DNA from: Shuttleworthia sp045545575
Lineage (GTDB): Bacteria > Bacillota > Clostridia > Lachnospirales > Lachnospiraceae
DNA: 64,000 nucleotides
Assembly (NCBI GenBank): GCA_045545575.1
Contig: JAZQBE010000062.1
Coordinates: 24,515-88,514, forward strand
Direction of reading: 5' to 3'
The position numbers and the translations under genes were made by a program. This document shows positions 17,137 to 25,951 of this stretch, piece after piece (within the stretch, counting starts at the first letter, position 1; every line of letters begins with the position of its first letter). The notes beneath the pieces are model-generated. The model had not been told where the DNA came from, made no database searches, and saw only the letters and a program-made list of their open reading frames with translations.

Positions 17137-18498
17137 ATGTCGACAAAGGATGCAAACGAGGTGAAGGGCTTCACCAAACAGACGCCGTGGGCGTACGCAT
17201 TGTCCCAGGGCGGCGGCTTCATGCTGATCCAGGCCACGGTGGCCAGTTTTATTTCTTTGTATATGACAGACACCGTGCTGATCCCGGCGGCCGTCGGTTC
17301 GGTCATTATGCTGATCGCGACGCTGTGGGACGCGACCCACGATCCGCTGATGGGCGGCATCTGTGACCGCACGAAGACGGAATTCGGCGCCTATCGCCCG
17401 TATCTGCTGTGGGTTCCGGCTGTGCTGACCGTTGTGTCGATTCTTCTGTTTCTGAATCCGCAGTTTTCGTCCACCGGGGCAAAGGTTGCCTGGTTCTCGA
17501 TCTTCTACATTCTGTACGGCATGAGCGTGACCGCTCTTACGATGCCGCAGATGGCGCTGATCCCGGCGGCGACGAAGAACGACGCGGAACGCGGTAAGGC
17601 CATCCAGTTCGGCATCATTTCGATTGCCATTGCCTTTACGATTGCTTCCACGTTTACGACCGGCTGGGTCAACAAGCTCGGCAGCTATGCTCCGCTGATG
17701 GTTGTGTACGGCGTTCTGGCGATCATTGCGAATATCTGGCTGTTCCGTTCCACCCGCGAGCGCTACAAGATGCCGGCGCAGCAGTCCATCACGAAGGATC
17801 TGGGTATCTTCTTCAAGCACAAGAAACTGGTGATCATGCTGATCGTCTGGATGATGGCCTCTCTCGGATACGGCGCGATGTTCTCCACGTCTGTATTTTA
17901 CATGATGTACTACATCATGCGCCCGGACCTGATCGGCCTGTACATGGGCATCCTGTCCGTCGGCGCGCTGGTTTCCATGATGGTGGTCATGCCGATCGTT
18001 CTGAAGGTGTTCAAGACGGTTTCCCAGGCCTTCATCTTTACGCAGGCCGTGACGTTCATCTGCTACGCCATCCTGTTCTTCGTGGGCAACAAGAGCATGA
18101 TCGCGCTGTATGTGCTGTCCTTCATCGCAACGGCGTTCTCCGCCATGGAGCAGGGCCTGATCAACTTCTATGTGAACGACACCATCGACTATCTGCAGCT
18201 GAAGGAAGGCAAGACCTTAAACGGCATGGTTTCCGCCGTGAAGGGCTTCGCGTACAAGTGCGGATCCACCCTGGTCAGCTCCGGTACCCTGGCGATTCTG
18301 GCAGCGTCCGGATACATCGCAAACGCCATCGGCGGTCAGCCGGATTCCGCGATGTTCGCCATCAACAGCCTGCGTTTCCTGATTCCTGCCGGCACCTGCC
18401 TGATTATCATCATCTGCCTGCTGTTCAACCCGATTGAGCCGCACCGCGCCGAGATCAACGCGATGAAAGAGCAGATGAAGGCCGTTGACGAGCAGTAA
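17137..18498 (+). CDS. GPH-type sugar:cation symporter (MFS)
   Basis: This 453-residue inner-membrane transporter has about 12 hydrophobic spans. The glycoside-pentoside-hexuronide signature is clear in the loop after span 2: LWDATHDPLMGGICDRTKTEFGAYRPYLLW, residues about 66-96 (cited in two overlapping parts: LWDATHDPLMGG and DRTKTEFGAYRP). AAAAAGGAGGT precedes ATG 17137. The GTG at 17107 is in frame but has no site. It lies first in a plus-strand series with GH43, a tiny membrane protein and GH78, so it probably imports xylo- or rhamno-oligosaccharides. A terminator at 18532 intervenes before GH43. Confidence 0.88.
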   Translation: MSTKDANEVKGFTKQTPWAYALSQGGGFMLIQATVASFISLYMTDTVLIPAAVGSVIMLIATLWDATHDPLMGGICDRTKTEFGAYRPYLLWVPAVLTVVSILLFLNPQFSSTGAKVAWFSIFYILYGMSVTALTMPQMALIPAATKNDAERGKAIQFGIISIAIAFTIASTFTTGWVNKLGSYAPLMVVYGVLAIIANIWLFRSTRERYKMPAQQSITKDLGIFFKHKKLVIMLIVWMMASLGYGAMFSTSVFYMMYYIMRPDLIGLYMGILSVGALVSMMVVMPIVLKVFKTVSQAFIFTQAVTFICYAILFFVGNKSMIALYVLSFIATAFSAMEQGLINFYVNDTIDYLQLKEGKTLNGMVSAVKGFAYKCGSTLVSSGTLAILAASGYIANAIGGQPDSAMFAINSLRFLIPAGTCLIIIICLLFNPIEPHRAEINAMKEQMKAVDEQ

Positions 18499-18531
18499 GC
18501 GGCAGTCTGACGTGTCCTTATAAGCAGCAGC

Positions 18532-18570
18532 AAAGCCGCGGTTCCGAAAAAACGGACCGCGGCTTTTATA
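18532..18570 (+). terminator. rho-independent terminator after the symporter gene
   Basis: AAAGCCGCGGT (18532-18542) and ACCGCGGCTTT (18556-18566), extended by CCG/CGG inside, form a strong stem ending in a short T run. It may attenuate rather than fully end transcription, since GH43 begins about 25 bases later on the same strand. Confidence 0.7.
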
Positions 18571-18590
18571 AAGAAACAGGAGATGCAGAC

Positions 18591-19478
18591 ATGAGAAGAG
18601 AAGATGTCAATATCCGTGATCCGTTCGTGCTGCTGCACGACGGCACCTATTACCTCTACGGCACCCGCAGCGAAAGCTGCTGGGACGAGATGGACGGGTT
18701 CGACTGCTACGTCAGCAGCGATCTGGAGGAATTTGAAGGCCCCGTGGAGATCTTTCACCGGCCCAGCGGGTTCTTTGCCAACCGTTTCTACTGGGCGCCG
18801 GAGTGCTATGCGCGCGGCGGGCAGTTTTATCTGGTGACGACGCTGGGCGCGGATGACGTCAAAAAGGGCATCTACGTGCTGAAAGCGGACGCGCCTACCG
18901 GGCCGTTTGTTCCGGCGGGACAGCGGCTGACGCCGGATGAGTGGACTTCCATCGACGGCACACTGTACTTTGAAGACGGCGTTCCGTATCTGGTCTATTC
19001 CCATTCCTTCGAGGACGGCGGCGAAGCGCTGCGGGGCGATTACTGCGTGCAGCAGCTGTCCGGCGATCTGACCCGGGCCGTCACGGAGCCGAAGGTGCTG
19101 TTTTCCCCGGCGGACACCGCCTGGGCAAAGCCGTTCCCCTTTGCGAAACAGGAATTCGGGATCGACGGCGACTGTTACTTCTCTGACGGACCGTGCCTGC
19201 GGAAACTGGAGGACGGCCGCCTGTACATGATTCTGTCGAGCTGGAGCACCCGCGGCTACGCGGTGGGCGTGGCGGTTTCCGACAGCGGGAAGATCGCCGG
19301 CCCCTGGCGGCAGCAGGAAGCGCCGCTGTATCCGGAAAACGGCGGCCACGGAATGTTCTTTGAGGATAAGGAAGGACAGCTGCTGTTTACACTGCACACG
19401 CCCAACGACAAGTACATGGAGCGGCCGGTGTTTTACCGGATCGGGCTTTCTGACGGGCAGCTGGTACTGGAAGGGTGA
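18591..19478 (+). CDS. glycoside hydrolase family 43
   Basis: This 295-residue single-domain five-bladed propeller enzyme has no signal peptide. The catalytic base is Asp10 in IRDPFVLL. FYWAPECY lies near residue 65. The pKa-modulating Asp is in SIDGTLYFEDG near 122. The third motif is FSDGPCLRKLEDG near 193-205, where many GH43 proteins have Glu in place of this Asp-Gly; the DGP form is known in a group of GH43 proteins of gut bacteria. Expected activity is alpha-L-arabinofuranosidase or beta-xylosidase. AGGAG precedes the start. It is followed closely by a 62-residue membrane protein and GH78. Confidence 0.85.
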   Translation: MRREDVNIRDPFVLLHDGTYYLYGTRSESCWDEMDGFDCYVSSDLEEFEGPVEIFHRPSGFFANRFYWAPECYARGGQFYLVTTLGADDVKKGIYVLKADAPTGPFVPAGQRLTPDEWTSIDGTLYFEDGVPYLVYSHSFEDGGEALRGDYCVQQLSGDLTRAVTEPKVLFSPADTAWAKPFPFAKQEFGIDGDCYFSDGPCLRKLEDGRLYMILSSWSTRGYAVGVAVSDSGKIAGPWRQQEAPLYPENGGHGMFFEDKEGQLLFTLHTPNDKYMERPVFYRIGLSDGQLVLEG

Positions 19479-19497
19479 AAAAGGAGCACAGAACGAC

Positions 19498-19686
19498 ATG
19501 TTTCGACGGGATCAGTTCGGCATGAGCTTTCTGGTGATGTTTACGCAGATCGGGTTCCATAAGGAGCTGATCTTTGCGTTTTTTGCATCCTTCCCGCTGA
19601 GTTTTCTGGCGGCGTATATTTTCGCGGTGCTGGTTTTCCCACTGCTGCTGAAGCTGACGCAGGCGATGTGTACCAAAGAAGCGTAA
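19498..19686 (+). CDS. small membrane protein of unknown function
   Basis: A 62-residue protein with AAAAAGGAG upstream of its ATG and two hydrophobic stretches (about 19-34, LIFAFFASFPLSFLAA, and 36-52, IFAVLVFPLLLKL). It fills the space between GH43 (19 bases upstream) and GH78 (12 bases downstream) and shares their strand, so it is likely translated as part of the operon. The N terminus MFRRDQFGMSFLVMFTQIGF and overall size resemble small two-span proteins such as DUF2798, but I cannot confirm membership. A role in anchoring or modulating transport is only a guess. Confidence 0.6.
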   Translation: MFRRDQFGMSFLVMFTQIGFHKELIFAFFASFPLSFLAAYIFAVLVFPLLLKLTQAMCTKEA

Positions 19687-19698
19687 AAGGAGAAGAAC

Positions 19699-21954
19699 AT
19701 GGGCTTTACAGAACAGTGGATCACCAACGGAACGGACCGGCCGTTCTATGCGCGGAAGACGTTTGACGTCGCTGCGAAGAAAATCGAAAAGGCGATGGCG
19801 TATGTCTGCGGCCTCGGTCAGTTCAATTACTACATAAACGGGCAGAAGGTGTCGGATCACGTGCTGGATCCGGGCTGGACGGACTACCGCAAGGCCGTGC
19901 AGTATGTGGAATTTGACATCGCGCCATCTCTTCAGCCCGGCGCCAACGCCGCCGGGATCGAGGTCGGCAACGGCTGGTTCATCATGGATCTGGAAGAGGG
20001 CCACGGCTACAGCTTCCATTTCCCGCCCTTTATGCCGCCGAACCCGAATCCGTATGTGCCCTTTGGACGCAGTCTCGTAGCGGCGGCGACCATGGAAATC
20101 ACCTATGCGGACGGCAGTGTTCAGGTGATCGAGACAGATGAATCCTGGACGACGGCGCCCCACGCCGTGGCGTGGTCGAACGTCTACGGGGCGGAGTACA
20201 TCTGCGGAGCGCGCCGGCAGGACGGCTTTGCGAAGGCCGAATATGACGACGGCGCCTGGACCGCGGCCCGGAAGGCAGAAAGTGACGAAGCGCCGGCCGG
20301 AACGCCGGTGCTGCAGACCCAGCCGCCGGTTCGTGTGATTCACACCTACACCGCGAAGGAGCTTGCCCCGGCGGACGGAAAGCGCGTGTTTGACCTGGGG
20401 CAGAACATTTCCGGCCTGCTGCATGCCCGGGTGCGCGGCAAAGCCGGCGACGTGATCCGCTTTTATCCGGCAGAAAAACTGGATGAAAACGGCTGTCCGG
20501 ATCAGATGGCCAAGGGCTGGATGATGATCGACAGCGTGATTTCCTATGAAATCGCGGCGAATGACGACTGGGAGGACGTTGATCAGGTCTTCACCTATTT
20601 TGCCGGCCGCTATTTTGCCGTGGAAGGCGATGCCGAAATCGGCCTGCTGGAAGGGCGCGCCATCACCAGCGCCTGGCAGGAAGCCGGAACCTTTACCTGC
20701 GACAACGAAAAATACAATCAGATCTACGCCATGATCGAGCGCGCCGTCGAGGCCAACATGCTTTCGGTGCACACCGACTGCCCGACCATCGAGCGTTTTG
20801 CCTGGCAGGAGCCGAACCACCTCATGGGCGCGGCGATCATGTTTATGAAAGACGGCCGGAAGCTCTGGGAAAAGTTCCTTTTTGACATGCGTATGGCGCA
20901 GCATACGGCGGAGGATACGTTCCGCGACTTTGCCGGAAACGCGATCCCGGCGGGCGACGGCCTGGTGCCGTCCCAGGCGCCATGCTATATTCCGAACGTT
21001 CTGCCGGTGCCGGGCATGGGCAGCTTCTACGACATCATCGCCTGGGGCAGTTCCATCATTTTAGGTCTTCGCTGGCACTACCTGTTCTACGGGGACCTTC
21101 AGGTGGTGAAGGACAATTACGACGCCGGCGTGCGGTATCTGAACTACCTGAAAACGAAGGTCACGGAAGACGGGTTTATCAATCACGGCCTGGGCGACTG
21201 GGGCAATCCGGAGGGTGTGCTGGCGCGGGAGAACGTCGAAACGGCATTCCTCTATGCGGATGCAAAGACCCTGGCCTGGTTCGCCGGTCTCCTTGGAAAG
21301 AAGGAGGATGAAGCGGCGCTGGCGGCGTATGCGGAGGAAGTCTGCCGCAATTACAACGAGAAGCTTCTGGTCAAAGACAAAGCCGGCCGCCGGTGCTACC
21401 GCAGCTGGGAAAAGCGCGAAGAGGGGATCGTAATGTCCCAGGCCATCGAAGCGCTGCCCCTGTACTGGGGCATGGTGCCGGCGGAAGCGGAAGCCGACGT
21501 CGCGGACGCCCTTCGGCGCACCATCGAAGAACAGGGCGCCCTGGTCGCCGGAGAAATCGGCCTGCCCTATGTGATCCAGGCTGCATCGGCACACGGCATG
21601 GATGATCTCATCGCCGCCTGCGTTACGAAAGAAACGCACCCGTCCTACTATGCGTTTGTTTTAGACGGCGAGACCACGCTGGGCGAGTACTGGGAAGCCA
21701 ATCCCCGCAGCCACTGCCACGACATGATGGGCCACATCATCGAATGGTACTACAGCGGCATCGCCGGAATCCATATCGAAGAACCCGGCTTCAAAAAGGT
21801 CGGCATCACACCGCACATGCCGGAAGATGTCAATGCATTCACCTGCACGTACGAAACGCCTTTCGGCACGATCCGGGTGGAAGGAAGGCGGGAAAACGGC
21901 ACACCGGTCTATATCCTGGACATACCCGAAGGAGTTGAAAACAAAACCATATAA
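19699..21954 (+). CDS. alpha-L-rhamnosidase-like, GH78 (second copy)
   Basis: This 751-residue cytoplasmic enzyme is recognised by SVHTDCPTIERFAWQEPNHL near residues 356-375 and by GETTLGEYWEANP near 657-669. Compared with the 1615-4146 enzyme, the canonical GWTGD after the ER pair is replaced by AWQEPN. The acidic position is therefore Glu rather than Asp, a feature of a separate GH78 branch. The N-terminal beta-sandwich (FNYYINGQKVSDHVLDPGWTDY) matches GH78. AAAAGGAG precedes ATG. It ends the symporter, GH43 and GH78 series; a strong hairpin follows. Substrate could be rhamnose attached to xylan or pectin fragments. Confidence 0.87.
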   Translation: MGFTEQWITNGTDRPFYARKTFDVAAKKIEKAMAYVCGLGQFNYYINGQKVSDHVLDPGWTDYRKAVQYVEFDIAPSLQPGANAAGIEVGNGWFIMDLEEGHGYSFHFPPFMPPNPNPYVPFGRSLVAAATMEITYADGSVQVIETDESWTTAPHAVAWSNVYGAEYICGARRQDGFAKAEYDDGAWTAARKAESDEAPAGTPVLQTQPPVRVIHTYTAKELAPADGKRVFDLGQNISGLLHARVRGKAGDVIRFYPAEKLDENGCPDQMAKGWMMIDSVISYEIAANDDWEDVDQVFTYFAGRYFAVEGDAEIGLLEGRAITSAWQEAGTFTCDNEKYNQIYAMIERAVEANMLSVHTDCPTIERFAWQEPNHLMGAAIMFMKDGRKLWEKFLFDMRMAQHTAEDTFRDFAGNAIPAGDGLVPSQAPCYIPNVLPVPGMGSFYDIIAWGSSIILGLRWHYLFYGDLQVVKDNYDAGVRYLNYLKTKVTEDGFINHGLGDWGNPEGVLARENVETAFLYADAKTLAWFAGLLGKKEDEAALAAYAEEVCRNYNEKLLVKDKAGRRCYRSWEKREEGIVMSQAIEALPLYWGMVPAEAEADVADALRRTIEEQGALVAGEIGLPYVIQAASAHGMDDLIAACVTKETHPSYYAFVLDGETTLGEYWEANPRSHCHDMMGHIIEWYYSGIAGIHIEEPGFKKVGITPHMPEDVNAFTCTYETPFGTIRVEGRRENGTPVYILDIPEGVENKTI

Positions 21955-21961
21955 AACATGC

Positions 21962-21990
21962 GAAAGAGCCGGCCGCGCGCCGGCTCTTTC
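21962..21990 (+). terminator. terminator after the second GH78 gene
   Basis: GAAAGAGCCGGC (21962-21973) pairs perfectly with 21979-21990 around a CGCGC loop. The distal arm itself ends in CTTTC, which gives a weak U tract. Confidence 0.65.
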
Positions 21991-21991
21991 A

Positions 21992-22019
21992 TTGCTTTCT
22001 ATGGAAAAACTGATATACT
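21992..22019 (+). promoter_or_regulatory. promoter of the ABC exporter pair
   Basis: TTGCTT (21992-21997) and TATACT (22014-22019) are spaced by 16 bases and lie immediately after the preceding terminator. Confidence 0.5.
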
Positions 22020-22060
22020 GGAGCGGATAGCACAAATCTGTTGCAAGAAAGGGAAAAGTC

Positions 22061-22798
22061 ATGCTTCAGGTAAACCATCTGACAAAGAAATTTGCGAAAA
22101 CCGTTGCAAACAACGATCTTTGCTTCACCATTCCGGACGGATCGATTACGGTCCTGCTCGGTCCGAACGGCGCCGGCAAGAGCACGGCGATGAAGTCCAT
22201 CATGGGACTTCTGCGCCACGAAGGCCAGGTGCTGATCGACGGCATCCCGACGAACGTTCCCGAGGCGCGCCGCTATCTGGGCTACGTCCCGGAAATGCCG
22301 GCCATGTATCCGAACCTGACGGTGGACGAGCATCTGGAGTTTGTGGCGCGCGCCTACAAGCTGAAGGACTACACGGCCTACAAGAACGAGCTGCTCGACC
22401 GGATGGAGCTTGACGACAAGAGAAAGAAATTCGGCGACGAGCTTTCCAAGGGCATGCAGCAGAAGCTTTCGGTCTGCTGCGGTCTGCTGCCGCGGCCGAA
22501 GCTGATCCTGTTCGACGAGCCGCTGATCGGCCTTGATCCGCACGCCATCAAGGAGCTGAAGGAAATGTTCCTGGAGCTGCGCGAGCAGGGGACGAGCCTT
22601 TTGATTTCGACCCACATCATCGACAGTGTCGATACCCTCTGGGACCGCACGCTGATCATGAAGGACGGCCGGATTCTGGCGGAAGTCAGCCGGGATACGC
22701 TCGAGGGGTCCGGAGAGACGCTGGAGGGTCTGTTCTTCCGGCTGACGGAAGGGGAACCGGACACACCGGCGGAATCGGCGGAGGCAGCGGAAGCATAA
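22061..22798 (+). CDS. ABC transporter ATP-binding protein
   Basis: A 245-residue ATPase subunit. Walker A is LLGPNGAGKST near residues 33-43. The signature-like segment LSKGMQQKLSV near 127 replaces the usual LSGGQ with LSKGM, as is common in ABC-2 exporters. Walker B LILFDEP lies near 148, and the switch His is in STHIID. The C-terminal tail ends in an Ala/Glu-rich stretch. The next gene, an ABC-2 permease, starts 13 bases after the stop, so the two proteins form one exporter. The substrate is unknown. Confidence 0.9.
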   Translation: MLQVNHLTKKFAKTVANNDLCFTIPDGSITVLLGPNGAGKSTAMKSIMGLLRHEGQVLIDGIPTNVPEARRYLGYVPEMPAMYPNLTVDEHLEFVARAYKLKDYTAYKNELLDRMELDDKRKKFGDELSKGMQQKLSVCCGLLPRPKLILFDEPLIGLDPHAIKELKEMFLELREQGTSLLISTHIIDSVDTLWDRTLIMKDGRILAEVSRDTLEGSGETLEGLFFRLTEGEPDTPAESAEAAEA

Positions 22799-22811
22799 GG
22801 AGGCGAAAACC

Positions 22812-24545
22812 GTGCGTTTGATTGGTTATTATCTGGTCCACACGGTGGTCAACAGCATTAAAAAGCTGTTTCGCACCTGGGTGGCCTTTATGATTCTGTT
22901 TATGATCCTCTGCGGCGTCATCGGCGGCCTGTTCGGCGCAATGATGGCGACGGTGTTTGACGACGACGACGCGGAGGCCATTGTGGCCGAAGGCGAGATT
23001 TCCGAGGATCCCGAAGGCATCGAGTTCTCTTCGGAGGAGGGCGGAGAAGCGTCGGACGAAGAGGAGTTTACGGTATCCTGGGAATGGAGCGCGCCGGAGG
23101 CTGTCGCCGGGCTGCAGCCCATCCAGATCCTCGCGGCCGCGGTGTTCGTGCTGGCGGCGGCGCTGTGTCTGATCGGCATCTACACCGGCAACAAGAGCGG
23201 CAGCGCGATCTTTTTCATGGCGGACGTGAACTTCCTGTTTACGTCGCCCATGCTGCCCCAGTCGGTGCTGACGTTCCGCCTGATGATGAAGATGGGCGCG
23301 GTGATCCTTTCCGCGCTGTACCTGCTGGCGCAGATCCCGAACCTGCTGAACGCGGGCCTGAACGGCTTTGCGATCGCCATGCTGTTCGTGGCTTACGCGC
23401 TGATCCTGCTGCTGGTGCAGGTGGTGTCCGTGGTGACCTACTGCCTGCTTTCGCTGGGCAAGGGACGCTTCCGCGAAGCGGGGCATTACGTCGTGATCGC
23501 GGTGCTTCTGCTGATGGCCGGCCTCGTGCTTGTGCGCTGCGGCGGCAATCTTTCCCAGGCGCTGCCGACGGCCGTGAAGCTGTATTCCACGCCGTGGCTG
23601 CAGTGGATTCCCATCGTGGGATGGATTATGGGATTTGCCGTGGCGGCGGCTCAGGGCCGATATCTGGCCGCGGTGCTGTTTCTTATCGCGACCGTTGCGG
23701 GTATGATCGCCGTTCTGCTGCTGCTTCGCCGTCTGCCGGTGGATTTCTATGAAGACGCGCTTCCGGCGGCGGAGATGAACCAGCAGGCTTTAGAGCGCCA
23801 GGCGGCCGGCAAGACGGACCGCGAGCAGGCGCCGCGCAAGCGCTCGAAGCTGGCGCAGAAGCTTGCCGGAAACCGGGAAGGCTTTACCCGCGGATCCGGT
23901 GCGCAGATGTTTTTGATCCGCAACCTGTATCACCGCATGAAATCCGCGCCGCTGGGCCTGTTTACGGCCACCTGCGTCACCTATACCGTCGCCGGCATCG
24001 GCTATGCGGCGCTGATGGTGCTGCTGGTGCGGTCGAATACGGTGATTCCGTTCCTGATCGGCATGGCCGTGGTGATCTTTATCCGCGCCCTGGCGAATCC
24101 GCTGCAGGAAGAAATGGCCCGGGATTTCCTGTATCTGGTACCGGAACCGGCCTGGAAAAAGCTGTGCTACTCCCTGCTGGCCGGCGTGATCGACAATGCG
24201 ATCAACATCCTGCCGGGATGGATCGTCATCTGCATCTTCCTGCGCCCGGGCATCCTTCTGGGCCTGGCCGGATTCCTCTTCATGGCGGCCACGGACCTGT
24301 TCTTCTCGGTGCTGGCGGGCTTTACGGCCCTGATCGTGCCGACGGGTATCGCGGATCTGGTGCGCCAGATGATCCAGATGATTCTGTTCTCGATTTTCGT
24401 GCTGGTGCTGATGGGCGCCGTTCTGGCCGGAGCCATCGCCGGAGGCGCGCCCGGCGCGTTGGCTGGATGCATGATTGCGGAGGTGGCGCTGGCAGTTCTC
24501 CTGTTCCTGCCCTGCCCGGCATTCATTACCCACGGAAGAAAATAA
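22812..24545 (+). CDS. ABC-2 type exporter permease
   Basis: A 577-residue polytopic membrane protein starting at GTG behind AAGGAGG. After the first span (about 20-50) comes an unusually acidic loop (about 55-95; DDDDAEAIVAEGEISEDPEG, then EEGGEASDEEEF). Several hydrophobic spans follow, with a charged cytoplasmic stretch near residues 320-350 (KTDREQAPRKRSKLAQK) and further C-terminal spans. It pairs with the ATPase gene 13 bases upstream. The substrate is unknown. The REP-like hairpin at 24545 follows the stop at once. Confidence 0.85.
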   Translation: MRLIGYYLVHTVVNSIKKLFRTWVAFMILFMILCGVIGGLFGAMMATVFDDDDAEAIVAEGEISEDPEGIEFSSEEGGEASDEEEFTVSWEWSAPEAVAGLQPIQILAAAVFVLAAALCLIGIYTGNKSGSAIFFMADVNFLFTSPMLPQSVLTFRLMMKMGAVILSALYLLAQIPNLLNAGLNGFAIAMLFVAYALILLLVQVVSVVTYCLLSLGKGRFREAGHYVVIAVLLLMAGLVLVRCGGNLSQALPTAVKLYSTPWLQWIPIVGWIMGFAVAAAQGRYLAAVLFLIATVAGMIAVLLLLRRLPVDFYEDALPAAEMNQQALERQAAGKTDREQAPRKRSKLAQKLAGNREGFTRGSGAQMFLIRNLYHRMKSAPLGLFTATCVTYTVAGIGYAALMVLLVRSNTVIPFLIGMAVVIFIRALANPLQEEMARDFLYLVPEPAWKKLCYSLLAGVIDNAINILPGWIVICIFLRPGILLGLAGFLFMAATDLFFSVLAGFTALIVPTGIADLVRQMIQMILFSIFVLVLMGAVLAGAIAGGAPGALAGCMIAEVALAVLLFLPCPAFITHGRK

Positions 24546-24577
24546 GGAGACAAAAGTGACAGGCACTTTTGTCTCCT
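24545..24577. terminator. REP-like hairpin, two-way terminator
   Basis: A 14-bp perfect stem (AGGAGACAAAAGTG at 24545-24558) with loop ACAGG gives the core GTGACAGGCAC. It lies between the convergent permease and AraC genes; the outer bases touch both stop codons. Confidence 0.75.
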
Positions 24578-25709
24578 ATGGATTCAGCCGCATCTTGCGG
24601 AACTGATGCGGCGTACAGCCGTATCGTTCGGCAAACAGACGGTAGAAATAAGAGCGGTCGGAAAACCCGGCCTCCAGAGCGATTTCATAAACGGACAGAC
24701 CGGTGGTCAGAAGCAGCTGTTCTGCCGTGCGGAGCGCCTGGTCGTTGCAGTATTCCGTGATGCACATGCCGGTGTATTTTTTTAAAACGCGGTTGATGTA
24801 ACTGCCTGAATAATGAAGTCTGGAAACGAGCAGCTCCCGGGTCACCCGGCCGCTGCTCGTTTTGCACAGGTCGGTAATCTGGGAAAAGACGCGGCTTTCC
24901 GAATCGGAGCCGGGAGAGAGCAGCTTCGTGGTGTAAGCCGACGTGTCGTTCAGCAGGGCAAGAATGCGGCAGACAAGCATCTGGCGCAGGGCGGCGTCAC
25001 CTGCCGCGGGTGCAAGGAAGGTGTGGGTAAGCAGCTCCATGATCCGGCCGGCATCGTTCAGGGGATACAACATGCCGCTGCGCAGGATGGCTTCCCGGTT
25101 TTTGGCGGCGCAGGCAGAGGCATCTGTCGGAATAAAATCGATGCTGCTGCGGCGGTCTCCCGCGTTTTTGCCGAATTCCCGTTCCAGAAACAGGGCAAGA
25201 TCCGTATCCTGGGACGGGCGCGTGATTTCCAGGGACGGATCTGCCAGCAGCTGCTGCAGATAGCTTCGGGACAGAGACAGCGTGCAGGTGCCAAACGGCT
25301 CATTGAATTCTTCAACATGACGAACGTTCGTGTTCATCAGGCAGAAACTGCCGGGAAGATACCGGTGCCGAAGGGACTCAATGCGCTGATAGCAGGGACC
25401 GTCAAAAAAACAGATCAGCTCAAAGGTGTTGTGCCGGTGCAGGGGAAGCGACAGGACGTGATCGCGGAATTCTTCTTCGGAAAAGTAACTGATCAGCTGG
25501 TATTCTTCTGAAAAAGAGACCTGACGGAGCGGATACTCTTCCCCCGGAGAATAGCAGAGAGTATTCAGCACCAAAGGCAGTTCCGAGTAGCGCTGCTCCG
25601 CGTTTGTATCCTCCGGCAGATGATAGGCGTGATAGGACTGGGGGACGAGGGGAAACGAGAAGTATCCTGTGTCCTGATAGCCGCCGGCTGAAAAGCTGTA
25701 GTAACCCAT
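24576..25709 (-). CDS. AraC family regulator, divergent from lipoprotein paralogue 3
   Basis: A 377-residue transcription factor. The N-terminal sensor has a cupin-like stretch (LPLHRHNTFELICFFDGPCY, then LPGSFCLMNTNVRHVEEF, near residues 100-155). The C-terminal AraC domain reads LHYSGSYINRVLKKYTGMCI, then YEIALEAGFSDRSYFYRLFAERYGCTPHQFR. The ATG at 25709 has AAAGGAGG at ideal spacing; the upstream in-frame ATG at 25781 has none. It is paired back to back with the lipoprotein/esterase genes. Confidence 0.88.
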   Translation of the reverse strand: MGYYSFSAGGYQDTGYFSFPLVPQSYHAYHLPEDTNAEQRYSELPLVLNTLCYSPGEEYPLRQVSFSEEYQLISYFSEEEFRDHVLSLPLHRHNTFELICFFDGPCYQRIESLRHRYLPGSFCLMNTNVRHVEEFNEPFGTCTLSLSRSYLQQLLADPSLEITRPSQDTDLALFLEREFGKNAGDRRSSIDFIPTDASACAAKNREAILRSGMLYPLNDAGRIMELLTHTFLAPAAGDAALRQMLVCRILALLNDTSAYTTKLLSPGSDSESRVFSQITDLCKTSSGRVTRELLVSRLHYSGSYINRVLKKYTGMCITEYCNDQALRTAEQLLLTTGLSVYEIALEAGFSDRSYFYRLFAERYGCTPHQFRKMRLNP

Positions 25710-25780
25710 GGGATTCCTCCTTTGCCTGGAGTTGTTGCGGATCAAACACAAAATAGCAGATTTCAGGATCTTCTGCAACA

Positions 25781-25809
25781 TTTACTATTGAATCCGTTCC
25801 GCGTATTCT
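25781..25809 (+). promoter_or_regulatory. promoter of lipoprotein paralogue 3
   Basis: TTTACT (25781-25786) and TATTCT (25804-25809) are spaced by 17 bases. The weak -35 is in keeping with AraC activation. A GGATCTG/CAGATCC hairpin lies downstream at 25829-25846 in the leader. Confidence 0.4.
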
Positions 25810-25951
25810 ATGTATGCAGAAACAAAAGGGATCTGAATGCAGATCCTCAGCAGGGAAAAGAAAGGATCTGCGATAAAAGGCGCGCCAGACAAAAACTGGC
25901 ATAGAATCGCACAATCCAGGGAACCATTCACAGAAAGAACAGGAGGAAACC

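Noticed and set aside
16945..17820. N-terminal extension of the AraC frame up to 17820
   Set aside because: It is antisense to the symporter gene and lacks a ribosome site; ATG 16944 has GAAAGGA.
25710..25800. Tandem AraC site upstream of lipoprotein paralogue 3
   Set aside because: Only weak GCA-ATTT similarities with inconsistent spacing are present; not convincing beside the clear repeats at 11420 and 51692.
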